Positions 25,252-33,440 of a DNA stretch of 33,751 nt are shown piece by piece. A model generated the notes under the pieces. That model worked only from the letters and a program-made list of their open reading frames with translations, did no database searches and had not been told where the DNA came from. The DNA lies in NCBI GenBank assembly GCA_900544025.1, contig UQTM01000033.1, positions 1 through 33,751 of the forward strand. Reading direction: 5' to 3'. The position numbers and the translations under genes were made by a program. Positions within the stretch are counted from its first letter, which is position 1. Each line of letters starts with the position of its first letter. Source of the DNA: an uncultured Odoribacter sp. GTDB lineage: Bacteria > Bacteroidota > Bacteroidia > Bacteroidales > Marinifilaceae.

Positions 25252-26442
25252 ATGGAATCAACCGCTGCGCTTAAATCGTCAAGGCTTGATGTGGTGGATG
25301 CCCTGAGGGGCTTTGCCGTGATGGCTATTTTGCTTGTCCATTCGCTGGAACATTTTCTTTATTTCGTATATCCCGATCCGGCCACTTTGCCCGGTTGGTT
25401 AAATGCCTTGAATACAGGTACTTTTACGGTGATTTTTTCTCTTTTTGCCGGAAAATCCTATGCTATTTTCGCTCTTTTGTTCGGATTGACTTACTTTATC
25501 CAATTTAACAATCAACAGCTCCGGCAAAAGGATTTTGCCTGGCGGTTCTTATGGCGATTATTGTTATTGGCGGGTTTTGCAACGATTAATGCGGTGTTTT
25601 TCCCCGGCGGGGATGTTTTGCTGCTGTTTACCGTTGTGGGACTTGTGCTGATATTGGCGCGTAAACTGAGTGATAAAGTGGTGCTGATTTTAGCGGTAGT
25701 GTTGTTGTGCCAGCCTGTAGAATGGTTTTATTATTTTCGGAGTCTGGCGGATGTTTCCTATGTTTTACCGGAACAGTTGAACGGGGCTTTGTACGGAGTG
25801 GTAGGCGAAGCCGTTAATTCCGGTAGTGTGTTCAATGCCTTTTGGACGAATATTACAACCGGTCAGGCTGCCAGTTTGCTTTGGGCCATTGAAAACGGGC
25901 GTTTTTTGCAGACGGCGGGTTTATTCTTACTGGGCTTTTTATTGGGACGCCGGCACTTGTTCGAGGCGAGCGATAAGAATTATAAATTTTGGACATCGGC
26001 TTTGATTTGGGGGGCTATTTTGTTCGGTCCCGTGTATGCTTTGAAAGTGGAGTTATACGATCGGTGTGAGGTGGCGACTATCAAGCAAACGGTGGGGGTT
26101 GTTTTGGATATGTGGCAAAAGTTTGCCTTTACGGTGGTGTTGGTCGCTTCTTTTGTCATCCTTTATCAGAAGATCGCTTTCCGGAAATGGACCGATGATT
26201 TGCGTTGGTACGGGCGTATGAGCCTGACAAACTACATCAGTCAGTCGGTGTTCGGAGCGTTACTGTTCTCTCCGTTCGGACTGTATATTTCTCCTTCTTG
26301 CGGGTATCTTTTGAGTGCTTTGGCCGGGGGCTGCTTCTTTATGATTCAGGTGAAATTTTGTAAATGGTGGCTGAAAGGCCATAAGCAGGGGCCGCTGGAA
26401 GCTTTGTGGCATAAATTGACCTGGATCGGCACGACTAAATAG
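25252..26442 (+). CDS. DUF418 family inner-membrane protein (YeiB-like)
   Basis: The 396-residue polytopic protein starts MESTAALKSSRLDVVDALRGFAV, where RLxxVDALRGFA is the conserved opening shared by YeiB/DUF418 and acyltransferase-like membrane proteins. About ten hydrophobic segments follow. The C-terminal DUF418 domain shows WYGRMSLTNYISQSVFG near residue 322 and KGHKQGPLEALWHKLTW at the end, both diagnostic. Function is not established for the family; a transport role has been proposed for some members. It is preceded by a clear promoter and followed 45 bases later by the CYTH gene, with no terminator between, so the two may be cotranscribed. Confidence 0.9.
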   Translation: MESTAALKSSRLDVVDALRGFAVMAILLVHSLEHFLYFVYPDPATLPGWLNALNTGTFTVIFSLFAGKSYAIFALLFGLTYFIQFNNQQLRQKDFAWRFLWRLLLLAGFATINAVFFPGGDVLLLFTVVGLVLILARKLSDKVVLILAVVLLCQPVEWFYYFRSLADVSYVLPEQLNGALYGVVGEAVNSGSVFNAFWTNITTGQAASLLWAIENGRFLQTAGLFLLGFLLGRRHLFEASDKNYKFWTSALIWGAILFGPVYALKVELYDRCEVATIKQTVGVVLDMWQKFAFTVVLVASFVILYQKIAFRKWTDDLRWYGRMSLTNYISQSVFGALLFSPFGLYISPSCGYLLSALAGGCFFMIQVKFCKWWLKGHKQGPLEALWHKLTWIGTTK

Positions 26443-26487
26443 GAGTTTTAATTTTGGAAACGTATAATAGGACATAGGCATATTGAT

Positions 26488-26955
26488 ATGGCACAGGAAA
26501 TAGAGCGGAAATTTTTGGTACAAGGAGAATTTAAATCTTCGGCTTATGCTTCGGAACGGATCGTGCAGGGATATCTGTCGTCTGTTCCCGAACGGACAGT
26601 AAGGGTGCGTGCTCTGGGTGATAAAGGTTTTCTGACCATAAAAGGTATTGCCGATAAAGAAGGCGTGAGCCGGTATGAGTGGGAAAAAGAAATTCCGGTA
26701 AGCGAGGCTTTGGAATTAATGAAGTTGTGTGAGCCGGGGATAATCGATAAAGTCCGTTATTTCATAAAGTGTGGAACTCATATTTTTGAGGTGGACGAAT
26801 TTCAAGGGGAAAACGCGGGATTAATCATGGCAGAGGTCGAATTACGGTTTGCGGCAGAGGATTTCGAACGTCCGGGATGGCTGGGAGAGGAAGTAACCGG
26901 AGATAAGCGCTATTATAATGCCATGCTGTCTAAGCATCCGTATGCAAAGTGGTGA
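26488..26955 (+). CDS. CYTH domain protein (triphosphate tunnel metalloenzyme)
   Basis: This 155-residue single-domain protein opens MAQEIERKFLV, the ExExK signature of CYTH enzymes. Alternating charged strands that line the tunnel follow: RTVRVRALGDKGFLTIKG near residue 35, SRYEWEKEIP near 60, FEVDEFQGENAGLIMAEVEL near 95-115, and DKRYYNAMLSKHPYAKW at the C-terminus. The size and the final KRYYN motif fit the short bacterial NeuTTM-type group, whose characterised members hydrolyse inorganic tripolyphosphate; others are adenylate cyclases or thiamine triphosphatases. Specificity cannot be decided here. TAATTTTG at 26449-26456 resembles a -7 element, but no TTTG lies at the matching distance. 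Confidence 0.92.
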   Translation: MAQEIERKFLVQGEFKSSAYASERIVQGYLSSVPERTVRVRALGDKGFLTIKGIADKEGVSRYEWEKEIPVSEALELMKLCEPGIIDKVRYFIKCGTHIFEVDEFQGENAGLIMAEVELRFAAEDFERPGWLGEEVTGDKRYYNAMLSKHPYAKW

Positions 26956-26996
26956 ACCGGCCCCGGATTTCTTTTGTTTCAATCGTTAATACGATA

Positions 26997-27034
26997 AAAT
27001 AGCCTGAGTGAGTATAACTACACTCAGGCTATTT
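26997..27034. terminator. Bidirectional terminator between convergent genes
   Basis: AAATAGCCTGAGTG (26997-27010) is perfectly complementary to CACTCAGGCTATTT (27021-27034) around a 10-base loop. A-rich bases lie on one side and T-rich bases on the other. It sits between the CYTH gene on the plus strand and the CDGSH gene on the minus strand and can end both transcripts. Confidence 0.85.
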
Positions 27035-27070
27035 GGTTTATCGGGGCGTCTCTGTCCGGTAGGCGTTTCG

Positions 27071-27835
27071 TTAGGTCAGGTCTTCTTCTGTCCGGTGCCA
27101 GCTTTGCAAATGATCCTGAAAGCGGGTGCTTAGATGGCTGCCGTCACAAAATGGCTTGTTGGCAGAGGCTCCGCATCGGCATAGGGTGACGCGGTTGCGT
27201 TGTTCATATTGTGTCCCGTCCGGGCCGTTTACCGGAATGCCTCCTTTTACCCAGAGAGGGCCGCTGCATCGTTTTTGCGGGTCTTCTATAAGGCCGAGAG
27301 CCGGTTTTAACGGAGGTTCGAAGAATTTATTTTCGTATTTATCCCATAGTTTTAACCGTCCGGATGGGCAATACATACTTTCGTGAATGGCAATGTCCCT
27401 GGCTTCGGGATCGCCGGAATCTTCCGTTAATTGCCACACGGTTCCTTTTGCCATGCAAATCCGGGCATGAACGCAATAATCGGTGTTATCGGCCAGTTGT
27501 ACGGTGGGACCGTCATATAAATCGGCATTTTCCAGCAATGGACGGTCGTCGGCTGTGAGAGAGGGGTCCCAATCGCTGGTCATGTGCGAGCCGTCACAGT
27601 AGGGATGATTATGAGAATGACCGCAACGGCAAAGAGCCGTGGGTTCATTCTGAGTGGAATATTCATCTCCTTTGGCATACTGCCAGGGAATATTTTCTTC
27701 GTTCACTTCAAGGATTTCCTGCTGTAAATGAGGTGAGCCATATACCAGATAAGGGCCGTCCGGCGTTATTTCGATGTGATATTTTGAGTCGGGTTGTGGA
27801 GTGCCGGCTTCGATATGACGTTTCTTTTCTTCCAT
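27071..27835 (-). CDS. Double CDGSH iron-sulfur protein with extra Cys domain
   Basis: This 254-residue soluble protein carries two complete mitoNEET-type CDGSH motifs. The first is CRCGHSHNHPYCDGSH with ligands C69, C71, C80 and H84; the second is CRCGASANKPFCDGSH with C219, C221, C230 and H234. Each should bind a 2Fe-2S cluster through three Cys and one His. Between them lies a segment with C121, C127, C156 and C190 (CVHARICMAKG and YCPSGRL) resembling the divergent 4Fe-4S mono-cluster domain often joined to CDGSH motifs in bacteria. Redox or iron-sulfur transfer is a family-level expectation; the partner is unknown. It is transcribed alone, converging on the CYTH gene. No consensus promoter was found in the 100 bases upstream, and the N-terminus has no export signal. 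Confidence 0.92.
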   Translation of the reverse strand: MEEKKRHIEAGTPQPDSKYHIEITPDGPYLVYGSPHLQQEILEVNEENIPWQYAKGDEYSTQNEPTALCRCGHSHNHPYCDGSHMTSDWDPSLTADDRPLLENADLYDGPTVQLADNTDYCVHARICMAKGTVWQLTEDSGDPEARDIAIHESMYCPSGRLKLWDKYENKFFEPPLKPALGLIEDPQKRCSGPLWVKGGIPVNGPDGTQYEQRNRVTLCRCGASANKPFCDGSHLSTRFQDHLQSWHRTEEDLT

Positions 27836-28085
27836 ATTTTTCTATTTTAAGGTTGTTTGTGTATTATACTCATTTTGGAGTTTGAAAGTTATTTCAATAA
27901 TTGGAAAAAACGATGGGGCCGGTATAGAAAAATAAAAAAACAGAAGATACCTATGTGATAATCCGGTCAGTAAGTTTTATCGTTAGAGAGCGGATCGGGA
28001 GGAAAGGAGCGGGTTACTGTTCACCGATGAAGCCGGAACTTTCTTTTTGAAGCGGCGTCTTCAGATTTATGGAAAGGGAAAAAAC
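27836..28085. other. Intergenic region upstream of the CDGSH gene
   Basis: The 340 bases between the CDGSH and TPM genes contain no ORF with coding character. The part near 27836-27960 is AT-rich and should hold the minus-strand promoter, but no TTTG / TAnnTTTG pair was found. The remainder, about 27960-28085, shows nothing recognisable before the terminator at 28086. Confidence 0.5.
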
Positions 28086-28117
28086 AAATCCTCGAACAGG
28101 AGCCTGTTCGAGGATTT
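28086..28117 (-). terminator. Terminator of the minus-strand LemA/TPM operon
   Basis: AAATCCTCGAACAGG (28086-28100) and CCTGTTCGAGGATTT (28103-28117) are perfect inverted repeats of 15 bases. Read on the minus strand, the stem is followed by GTTTTTTCCC, so it most likely ends the transcript of the TPM genes whose last stop codon lies 58 bases upstream. Confidence 0.85.
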
Positions 28118-28175
28118 ATGTATTTGGAAAATGTTGATATTCTCTTTTTATGGGATTCGGGAATGATCCCGTTTT

Positions 28176-28931
28176 TTACCAGCTTCCGCTGGCTCCTCCG
28201 CCTCCGAAACTTCCGCCTCCGAACCCTCCGAAAGAGCCGCCTCCCCCGCTGAACGAGCCGAAATTGCGTCCGCCTCCCAGGCCTCCGATGAAGAAAGGAG
28301 GAACTCCTCCGCTGCCGTGGCTTCCCGTGGTGTGTCCTTTATGCCGCCGTACAAACAGAGGAACGATAAAGATTACGGCAAAAGGAATCAGGATCAGCCA
28401 TCCCGAACCGCCTCCCTTCCGGGTGTATTGATCGGCGGTATATTCGCCACCGCTCAGTTTCATCAGGACATCGGTCGCTTTGGCAACCCCGGCATAGTAC
28501 CGCCCATTCTGAAATTCGGGAATAATCTCGTTGCGGATGATTCGCGATGCAATGGCATCCGGAACCACTCCTTCCAGACCATAGCCCACGGCTATGGCGA
28601 CTTGCCCTTTTTCATTCCTGCTTTTGGGTTTGACCAGCAAGAGGATACCGTTGTCTTTGCCTTTTTGTCCGATTCCCCATTGTTCTGCAAGCCTTTGAGC
28701 ATAGTCGTTCGGGGCATAGCCATGCAAAGAGGGAACCGTAACGATCGCTATCTGGGTGGATGAGGTGTCGTTGAAGTTCCGGAGGGTTTGCTCCAGTGCA
28801 TTCAGTTCTTGCCGGGAAAACATTCCGGAAAAATCGTTCACCATGCGTTTGGGCGACATGGGAGCCGGAAAGTCCTGTGCAAAACCGCTCAGGCTAAACA
28901 GCAAGGCTATGAGGATGAAAGTATATTTCAT
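28176..28931 (-). CDS. TPM domain protein (YgcG family), exported, Gly-rich tail
   Basis: The start at 28931 gives 251 residues beginning MKYTFILIALLFSLSGFAQDF, a signal peptide with cleavage expected after GFA. A start at 28970 would place thirteen residues before the signal and overlap the upstream gene. The TPM domain occupies residues about 30-155 and shows LVNDF-like MVNDFSGMF, SSTQIAIVTVPSLHGY, QKGKDNGILLLVKP and AVGYGLEGVVPDAIASRI, all family hallmarks. One membrane helix (WLILIPFAVIFIVPLF, near residue 185) anchors the domain, and the C-terminus is a Gly/Ser-rich run. TPM proteins often occur with LemA proteins, as here. The function is unknown; some TPM proteins act in photosystem repair or have phosphatase activity. 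Confidence 0.9.
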   Translation of the reverse strand: MKYTFILIALLFSLSGFAQDFPAPMSPKRMVNDFSGMFSRQELNALEQTLRNFNDTSSTQIAIVTVPSLHGYAPNDYAQRLAEQWGIGQKGKDNGILLLVKPKSRNEKGQVAIAVGYGLEGVVPDAIASRIIRNEIIPEFQNGRYYAGVAKATDVLMKLSGGEYTADQYTRKGGGSGWLILIPFAVIFIVPLFVRRHKGHTTGSHGSGGVPPFFIGGLGGGRNFGSFSGGGGSFGGFGGGSFGGGGASGSW

Positions 28932-28941
28932 GTTTCGGATT

Positions 28942-29385
28942 TTATTTTTGGTCGTTGAATGATATATCATCCGGTAGTTCGTTCATATCGTTTTCCTGAC
29001 AGGGAAAATACTGCTTTAATTGTTTTCCTGCTTCTTGAATGGCTTCACAGATCCCTTCGCATATTTTGCCTGTCCGGAAATTTTCCACCATGTGATTTTT
29101 TATTCCGTCCCAAAAATCGCCGGGAACTTTTGTATTGATTCCTACATCTCCGATAATGGATAGTTTTTTATCTTCAAGGGCAAGATAGATCAAAACTCCG
29201 TTGCGAAGGGCTGTTTTGTGCATTTTTAGCTCTGCGAACACTTCGACAGCCCGGTCGAGAGGGGATTTTTTGCAGTGTTTTTCAATATGTATCCGTATTT
29301 CTCCCGAAGTGTCTTTTTCCGCCTGCCGAATTGCGGCTACCATCGCTTCTTTTTGTGCTTGCGTAAAATATTTTTCCAAAGACAT
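28942..29385 (-). CDS. TPM domain protein, short form
   Basis: This 147-residue protein lies 10 bases upstream of the larger TPM gene and has only the TPM fold. It opens MSLEKYFTQAQKEAMVAAIRQAEKDTSGEIRIHIE, where the (T/S)xGEIRxH pattern is typical. LKMHKTALRNGVLIYLALEDKKLSIIGDVGIN follows, then a helical end. It has no signal peptide and no membrane helix, so it is predicted to be cytoplasmic, unlike its neighbour. An acidic tail (MNELPDDISFNDQK) ends it. It is cotranscribed with LemA upstream. Confidence 0.9.
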   Translation of the reverse strand: MSLEKYFTQAQKEAMVAAIRQAEKDTSGEIRIHIEKHCKKSPLDRAVEVFAELKMHKTALRNGVLIYLALEDKKLSIIGDVGINTKVPGDFWDGIKNHMVENFRTGKICEGICEAIQEAGKQLKQYFPCQENDMNELPDDISFNDQK

Positions 29386-29464
29386 TGCAGTTGTTTTAGA
29401 AAATGGTTACTGGTTGTCGTTCTTTTCCGCGATTAAGGACATACGCGGAATGGTATCGGTGGAC

Positions 29465-30055
29465 TTAAAATTCAACTTTAGGTGCATTCTCGGCTCCGGC
29501 AGTTGCTTCGAAATAAGGTTTCGGTACAAAACCGAACATTCCGGCAATCATATTTTTAGGGAACTGACGGATGTAAGCGTTGTAGTTCTTAACAGACTCA
29601 TTGAATTTGCGGCGTTCTACTGCAATCCGGTTTTCCGTGCCTTCTAACTGGGCTTGTAATTCCAGAAAATTTTGATTGGCTTTCAGATCGGGATAACTTT
29701 CCGAGATAGCCATCAAACGGGAAAGAGCCGACGACAGTTCGCCTTGTGTACTGTTGATCTTTTTTATTGCGGCTTCGTCCAGCTGGTCGAAATTAATTTG
29801 GGTCTGGGTTGCTTTCGCTCTGGCGTTTACTACGTCCTCAAGTGTTTGCTGTTCGTGTGCTGCGTATCCTTTTACGGTGTTCACCAGGTTCGGGATCAGG
29901 TCTAAACGGCGCTGGTATTGGTTTTCTACGTTCGACCATTGGGAAGATACGGTTTCGCTCATACTAACCATTCCGTTGTAGCTGCCACGGAACCAAAAGA
30001 AAATACTAAGGATCACCACAGCGACCACGATCAATACAATGTAACCTTTTTTCAT
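29465..30055 (-). CDS. LemA family protein (first gene of LemA-TPM-TPM set)
   Basis: The 196-residue protein has one N-terminal membrane helix (GYIVLIVVAVVILSIFFWF) and a helical bundle with the LemA signature: QWSNVENQYQRRLDLIPNLV near residue 40, ENRIAVERRKFNESVKNYN near 140, and YIRQFPKNMIAGMFGFVPKPYF at the end. LemA proteins are anchored to the membrane with a long coiled helical domain and have no proven reaction. It lies 79 bases upstream of the short TPM gene. The gap holds a small hairpin (29425-29450) which may affect mRNA processing. Confidence 0.94.
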   Translation of the reverse strand: MKKGYIVLIVVAVVILSIFFWFRGSYNGMVSMSETVSSQWSNVENQYQRRLDLIPNLVNTVKGYAAHEQQTLEDVVNARAKATQTQINFDQLDEAAIKKINSTQGELSSALSRLMAISESYPDLKANQNFLELQAQLEGTENRIAVERRKFNESVKNYNAYIRQFPKNMIAGMFGFVPKPYFEATAGAENAPKVEF

Positions 30056-30152
30056 TTGTGTATAGTTTTAAGTGTGTGTATTCCCGTTTGTCCGGTCTAG
30101 CCAACGGCTGGAAGAACATGGGGATTTAAATTTAGTTTTGTTAATGTGGAGA

Positions 30153-30160
30153 CAAATTTA
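30153..30160 (-). promoter_or_regulatory. Candidate -7 element for the LemA-TPM transcript
   Basis: On the minus strand this reads TAAATTTG, a match to the Bacteroidota TAnnTTTG element, about 98 bases before the LemA start. The 166-base gap (30056-30221) is the only sizeable one in the minus-strand block. There is no TTTG at the expected distance upstream, so the promoter is only a candidate. Confidence 0.3.
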
Positions 30161-30221
30161 ATGATTTCGTCGGTAATCTGTTTCCGGTTATATTTTTTTA
30201 GGATATATTCCTGTTTCGGGC

Positions 30222-31181
30222 TTAGAGTAAGGTGTACCCGGTTAATAATATAACGAGGTAGGCGGCATAGAGTGTCAGTAAAATCGCCCCTTCCCAACGG
30301 TTTATCTTTCTGCCTTTTCCGGTGAAGATGAAAAGGAAGAGTAATCCGGCCGACAGGATATTTACAATCAGGTCTGTCCAGCTGCCTGAAGGTACTTCCA
30401 CCGGATGTATCGTAGCCGAGACTCCCAGGATTAAAAATGTGTTGAAGATATTGGAGCCGACCACATTCCCTATGGCTATATCGGCATTCCCTTTCCGGGC
30501 GGCGATGACGGAGGTCGCCAGTTCGGGCAGGGATGTCCCGATAGAAACGATCGTCAGGCCGATGATCCGCTCGGAAATTCCTAAATTTTGGGCAATGTTT
30601 ACAGCTCCGTCCACTAAAAGTCGTCCGCCGATAATTAGTCCCACTAAGCCGAGGAGGATAAATAGAATGGATTTTCCTATGGAATAGGGTTTGATCACGA
30701 CTTCTTCTCCGTCGCCTGCACCTCCGTGTTTTGCCAGCATAAATGTATAAAGCAGGAAAATTGCAAAAAAGCAAAGCAGGGAAATACCTTCTACCCGGCT
30801 GATTATGCCTTGCGGGTCTTGGTCTGCCATCAATAATATCAATACGGCGGCGAATACGGCTAAAGGCACTTCAACCCAGGTGGTTGTTCTTTTTACGTTC
30901 AGGGGCACGAAAATGGCTGTGATTCCCAGAATTGCCAATATATTGAAAATGTTACTACCCAATATATTACCGAGTGCCAATGCCGAACTGCCTTTTATCG
31001 ACGATACGGTATTGACGACCAATTCGGGGGTGGAAGTTCCGAATGCCACGACGGTCAGGCCGATGACCATGGCGGATATATTCAGTTTATGCGCCAGGGC
31101 AGCACCTCCGTCCACCAGTAGATTGGCCCCGTAGATCAAGACGATAAGTCCTGCAATGAGAAAGATGATATCGAGAATCAT
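30222..31181 (-). CDS. Calcium/sodium antiporter (CaCA family, YrbG-like)
   Basis: The 319-residue inner-membrane protein exchanges Ca2+ for Na+ (or K+/H+) in this family. It has two homologous halves of five helices with opposite topology. The alpha-repeats that bind ions are visible in both: VVAFGTSTPELVVNTVSSIKG with LALGNILGSNIFNIL near residues 45-85, and VSIGTSLPELATSVIAARKG with IAIGNVVGSNIFNTF near 210-255. The two GTSxPEL motifs contain the Glu/Ser/Thr that bind ions. It lies 40 bases after the DUF3137 gene on the same strand, so it may share that transcript. Confidence 0.95.
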   Translation of the reverse strand: MILDIIFLIAGLIVLIYGANLLVDGGAALAHKLNISAMVIGLTVVAFGTSTPELVVNTVSSIKGSSALALGNILGSNIFNILAILGITAIFVPLNVKRTTTWVEVPLAVFAAVLILLMADQDPQGIISRVEGISLLCFFAIFLLYTFMLAKHGGAGDGEEVVIKPYSIGKSILFILLGLVGLIIGGRLLVDGAVNIAQNLGISERIIGLTIVSIGTSLPELATSVIAARKGNADIAIGNVVGSNIFNTFLILGVSATIHPVEVPSGSWTDLIVNILSAGLLFLFIFTGKGRKINRWEGAILLTLYAAYLVILLTGYTLL

Positions 31182-31221
31182 AGGTGTTTTTTGTGGTTTG
31201 AACGTAAAAATTCCGCGGGAG

Positions 31222-32151
31222 TTATTCTTTACTCCATATTCTAAGGTTTAAGCTCAGGTCGTCGATAATGCCTAAAAGAAGGCAGAGAATGTTGAATTCA
31301 CGTTTAAGGTTTCCGTCGTTTAACATGGATTGCCAGATACTTGCTTCAAAGTGGTCCGTGCTGTCCGGGATGGCTATAATGACATTGGAATTACGGAAAC
31401 TGACGGTGATTTTGCCGGGAAATTTCCGGTCGAGGTCTAAAAGCCGTTCCATCATGCCGGGAGTGATGAGGTAACGGGCTTCGATCTGGTTATCCGAATA
31501 AACATCGAAACTGTTTTCAAATTCCGGGTTTTCCAGTTTCACCCGTTGTTCACCGAAGCGCAGTTTGATCCAGGAGTTCCGGTATATGGTCGTTTGTCCT
31601 TTGAAGTCTTTGTGAAAATCGGCAATGAAGAAAAAACCCTTGAATATATCTACCCAGGTTGTGCGGGTTTGTCCCTTTCCGTTCGTGGTTACCCGTTTTT
31701 CTTCTGCATGTATTTCGGAACAAAGGAATGAGGTCGTTCCGATTTTTCCGGAAATGAGGTCTTCGGAATGATAACGGTCGGGGCTGACGGCGAATAATCC
31801 GCTGCCGACAAATGTATTTTCACTTATGCCTTTGTCCGGTTCGAAAGTCGCCCCGGAGCATTGCCGGGTGAGAATGGCCGAGATGATATGCTGTTTATAA
31901 AGGCTTGTCAATTCTCCGCTTTTGATTTGAATGCAATAAAAAAATATGATTCCGCCTATGATCGCCGAAACCAATAACCACGCCCAGTTCATGCCTGTAC
32001 ACAGCGTTACGGCAATTCCCAGCAGACAGCAAATCCCTGCGGCAATGCTTCCGTTTTTAGTCCCCTGGGCTTTTAATTCCAGACGCCTGGTTTCTAATTG
32101 CGCCAGTGCCGGTTTTAGCGATTCGTACAGCGTACAGAAATCTTGTTCCAT
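31222..32151 (-). CDS. DUF3137 domain membrane protein
   Basis: The 309-residue protein has a short charged N-terminus, two closely spaced membrane helices (GSIAAGICCLLGIAVTLCTG and AWLLVSAIIGGIIFFYC, near residues 33-72) and a large beta-rich soluble domain. The latter includes the DUF3137 pattern DIFKGFFFIADFHKDFKGQT near residue 170 and FENSFDVYSDNQIEARYLITPGM near 210-235. No catalytic motif is recognised. DUF3137 genes commonly sit next to lemA; here the LemA stop is 20 bases upstream, so the two are very probably cotranscribed and may act together at the membrane. Confidence 0.9.
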   Translation of the reverse strand: MEQDFCTLYESLKPALAQLETRRLELKAQGTKNGSIAAGICCLLGIAVTLCTGMNWAWLLVSAIIGGIIFFYCIQIKSGELTSLYKQHIISAILTRQCSGATFEPDKGISENTFVGSGLFAVSPDRYHSEDLISGKIGTTSFLCSEIHAEEKRVTTNGKGQTRTTWVDIFKGFFFIADFHKDFKGQTTIYRNSWIKLRFGEQRVKLENPEFENSFDVYSDNQIEARYLITPGMMERLLDLDRKFPGKITVSFRNSNVIIAIPDSTDHFEASIWQSMLNDGNLKREFNILCLLLGIIDDLSLNLRIWSKE

Positions 32152-32171
32152 GTTTTTAGCAGGACGGAGGT

Positions 32172-32729
32172 TTACGAATTAAACAAATTTTTTACGTTGG
32201 GAACCGCCCGTTCTTCTTCCGGTATGGTCAATACTTCTTTCGTTTTGAAATTAACGATACCGGCGACGATGTTGGAAGGAAAAGTCATAACAGAGTTGTT
32301 ATAATCGGTAACACAGGCGTTGTACGTACGCCGTGAGGCCGCCAGTTGTTCTTCGGTTTCGTTCAATGTTCGTTGCAGCTGGAGGAAATTTGCCGAGGCT
32401 TTCAGGTCGGGATAATTTTCAGCAACCATGAAAAAATTCCGGCGGGCTTGTGAAAAAGCCTGATCGAAAGCCGCTTTCTCCTCTGTCGTCATGGTGTTGT
32501 AAGACTTGGTGCGCAGCTCTGTCAGCTTGCTGAGCGTGGCGGATTCGTGCTGTGCATATTGCTGAACGGTCGCCACCAGATTAGGGAGCAAATCGAATCT
32601 CTTTTTCAGCATGGCATCGATCGTACCGAATGCATTGGATACTTGATTGTTTTTCCGGACTAAATTGTTGTAAACTGCAACAAAATAGAGCAGGAGAACG
32701 GCTAATACAATAATGGCTATCATGGTCAT
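32172..32729 (-). CDS. LemA family protein (paired with DUF3137)
   Basis: This 185-residue LemA protein is distinct from the one at 29465-30055. It has an N-terminal helix MIAIIVLAVLLLYFVAVYN, then RKNNQVSNAFGTIDAMLKKRFDLLPNLV near residue 25-50, ASANFLQLQRTLNETEEQLAASRRTYNAC near 110-138, and NSVMTFPSNIVAGIVNF near 144. The start may be the ATG at 32729 or the second ATG two codons later. It is the first gene of the minus-strand block and diverges from the LysE gene. Confidence 0.94.
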   Translation of the reverse strand: MTMIAIIVLAVLLLYFVAVYNNLVRKNNQVSNAFGTIDAMLKKRFDLLPNLVATVQQYAQHESATLSKLTELRTKSYNTMTTEEKAAFDQAFSQARRNFFMVAENYPDLKASANFLQLQRTLNETEEQLAASRRTYNACVTDYNNSVMTFPSNIVAGIVNFKTKEVLTIPEEERAVPNVKNLFNS

Positions 32730-32810
32730 TGAATTTTAATATTTTACAAAAATAGTTTTTTTCGTGATTAGACTTAATTTTGTAACCTGAATTTTAAAGG
32801 AAAAGGAAAA
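32730..32810. promoter_or_regulatory. Divergent promoter region between LemA and LysE
   Basis: The 81-base gap separates divergent genes and has a -7-like element on each strand: TATTTTTG on the minus strand (32747-32754) facing LemA, and TAATTTTG on the plus strand (32775-32782) facing the LysE gene. Neither has a perfect TTTG at 19-21 bases upstream, so the calls rest on the -7 alone. A purine run AAAGGAAAAGGAAAA precedes the LysE ATG and may help ribosome binding. Confidence 0.4.
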
Positions 32811-33416
32811 ATGAATATTTGGGGATTTATCAGTACGGCAGTGCTTTTGACGCTTATGCCCGGGCCGGACATTCTTTTTGTCATCACCCAGAGTATCACC
32901 AGGGGATGCCGTGCCGGGATCGTTTTTGCTGCGGGGCTTTGTACCGGACTGGTAGCCCATGTCGCTGCCGTGAGCCTGGGAGTATCGCTGTTATTGCTGA
33001 ATTCTCCGGTTGCTTTTACGGTACTTAAATTTGCCGGGGCTTCTTACCTGATCTATTTAAGTGTGAAAGCCTTTATCGGCAGGAAACGGCAAATTCAGCT
33101 CGAATTGGCTGCCGGAACCGGGGGGAAATTATACCGGAAAGGAATTTTAATGAATGTGTTGAATCCCAAAGTGATCCTTTTTTTTCTTGCTTTCTTCCCT
33201 CAGTTTATCGAGCCGGGAATTGCCAATCCCATCCCTCAGATGTTGATTTTAGGAGGTATTTTTATGGTGCAGGCTTTTTTGGTGTTTTCTACCGTCGCTT
33301 TCCTGGCAGAACGGTTGGCCCGGCGGCTCATGTCGAAGCCTCGCTTTTCTTTCGTAATGAATCTTGTAGAGGCGCTGGTTTATTTTGTGGTGGGGATCAG
33401 TATTCTTTTCGTATAA
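32811..33416 (+). CDS. LysE/RhtB family amino-acid exporter
   Basis: The 201-residue protein has six hydrophobic segments and the family hallmark LMPGPDILFVITQSITRG at residues 15-32. GLCTGLVAHVAAVSLGVSLLL and FAGASYLIYLSVKAF follow, and ILMNVLNPKVILFFLAFFPQF lies near residue 117. These are the three conserved blocks of LysE translocators, which export amino acids or similar small molecules with the proton gradient. Substrate is unknown. No clear terminator follows before the lipocalin gene. Confidence 0.93.
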   Translation: MNIWGFISTAVLLTLMPGPDILFVITQSITRGCRAGIVFAAGLCTGLVAHVAAVSLGVSLLLLNSPVAFTVLKFAGASYLIYLSVKAFIGRKRQIQLELAAGTGGKLYRKGILMNVLNPKVILFFLAFFPQFIEPGIANPIPQMLILGGIFMVQAFLVFSTVAFLAERLARRLMSKPRFSFVMNLVEALVYFVVGISILFV

Positions 33417-33440
33417 AAAATAATAAGATCAGTATCTATC

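Noticed and set aside
28150..28431. A proline-rich plus-strand frame opposite the TPM protein tail
   Set aside because: The prolines come from reading the Gly/Ser-rich tail codons of the minus-strand gene backwards.
30097..30774. A 225-codon minus-strand frame overlapping the antiporter
   Set aside because: It is a frame-shifted shadow of the CaCA antiporter, is very rich in Arg and Cys, and has no family motif.
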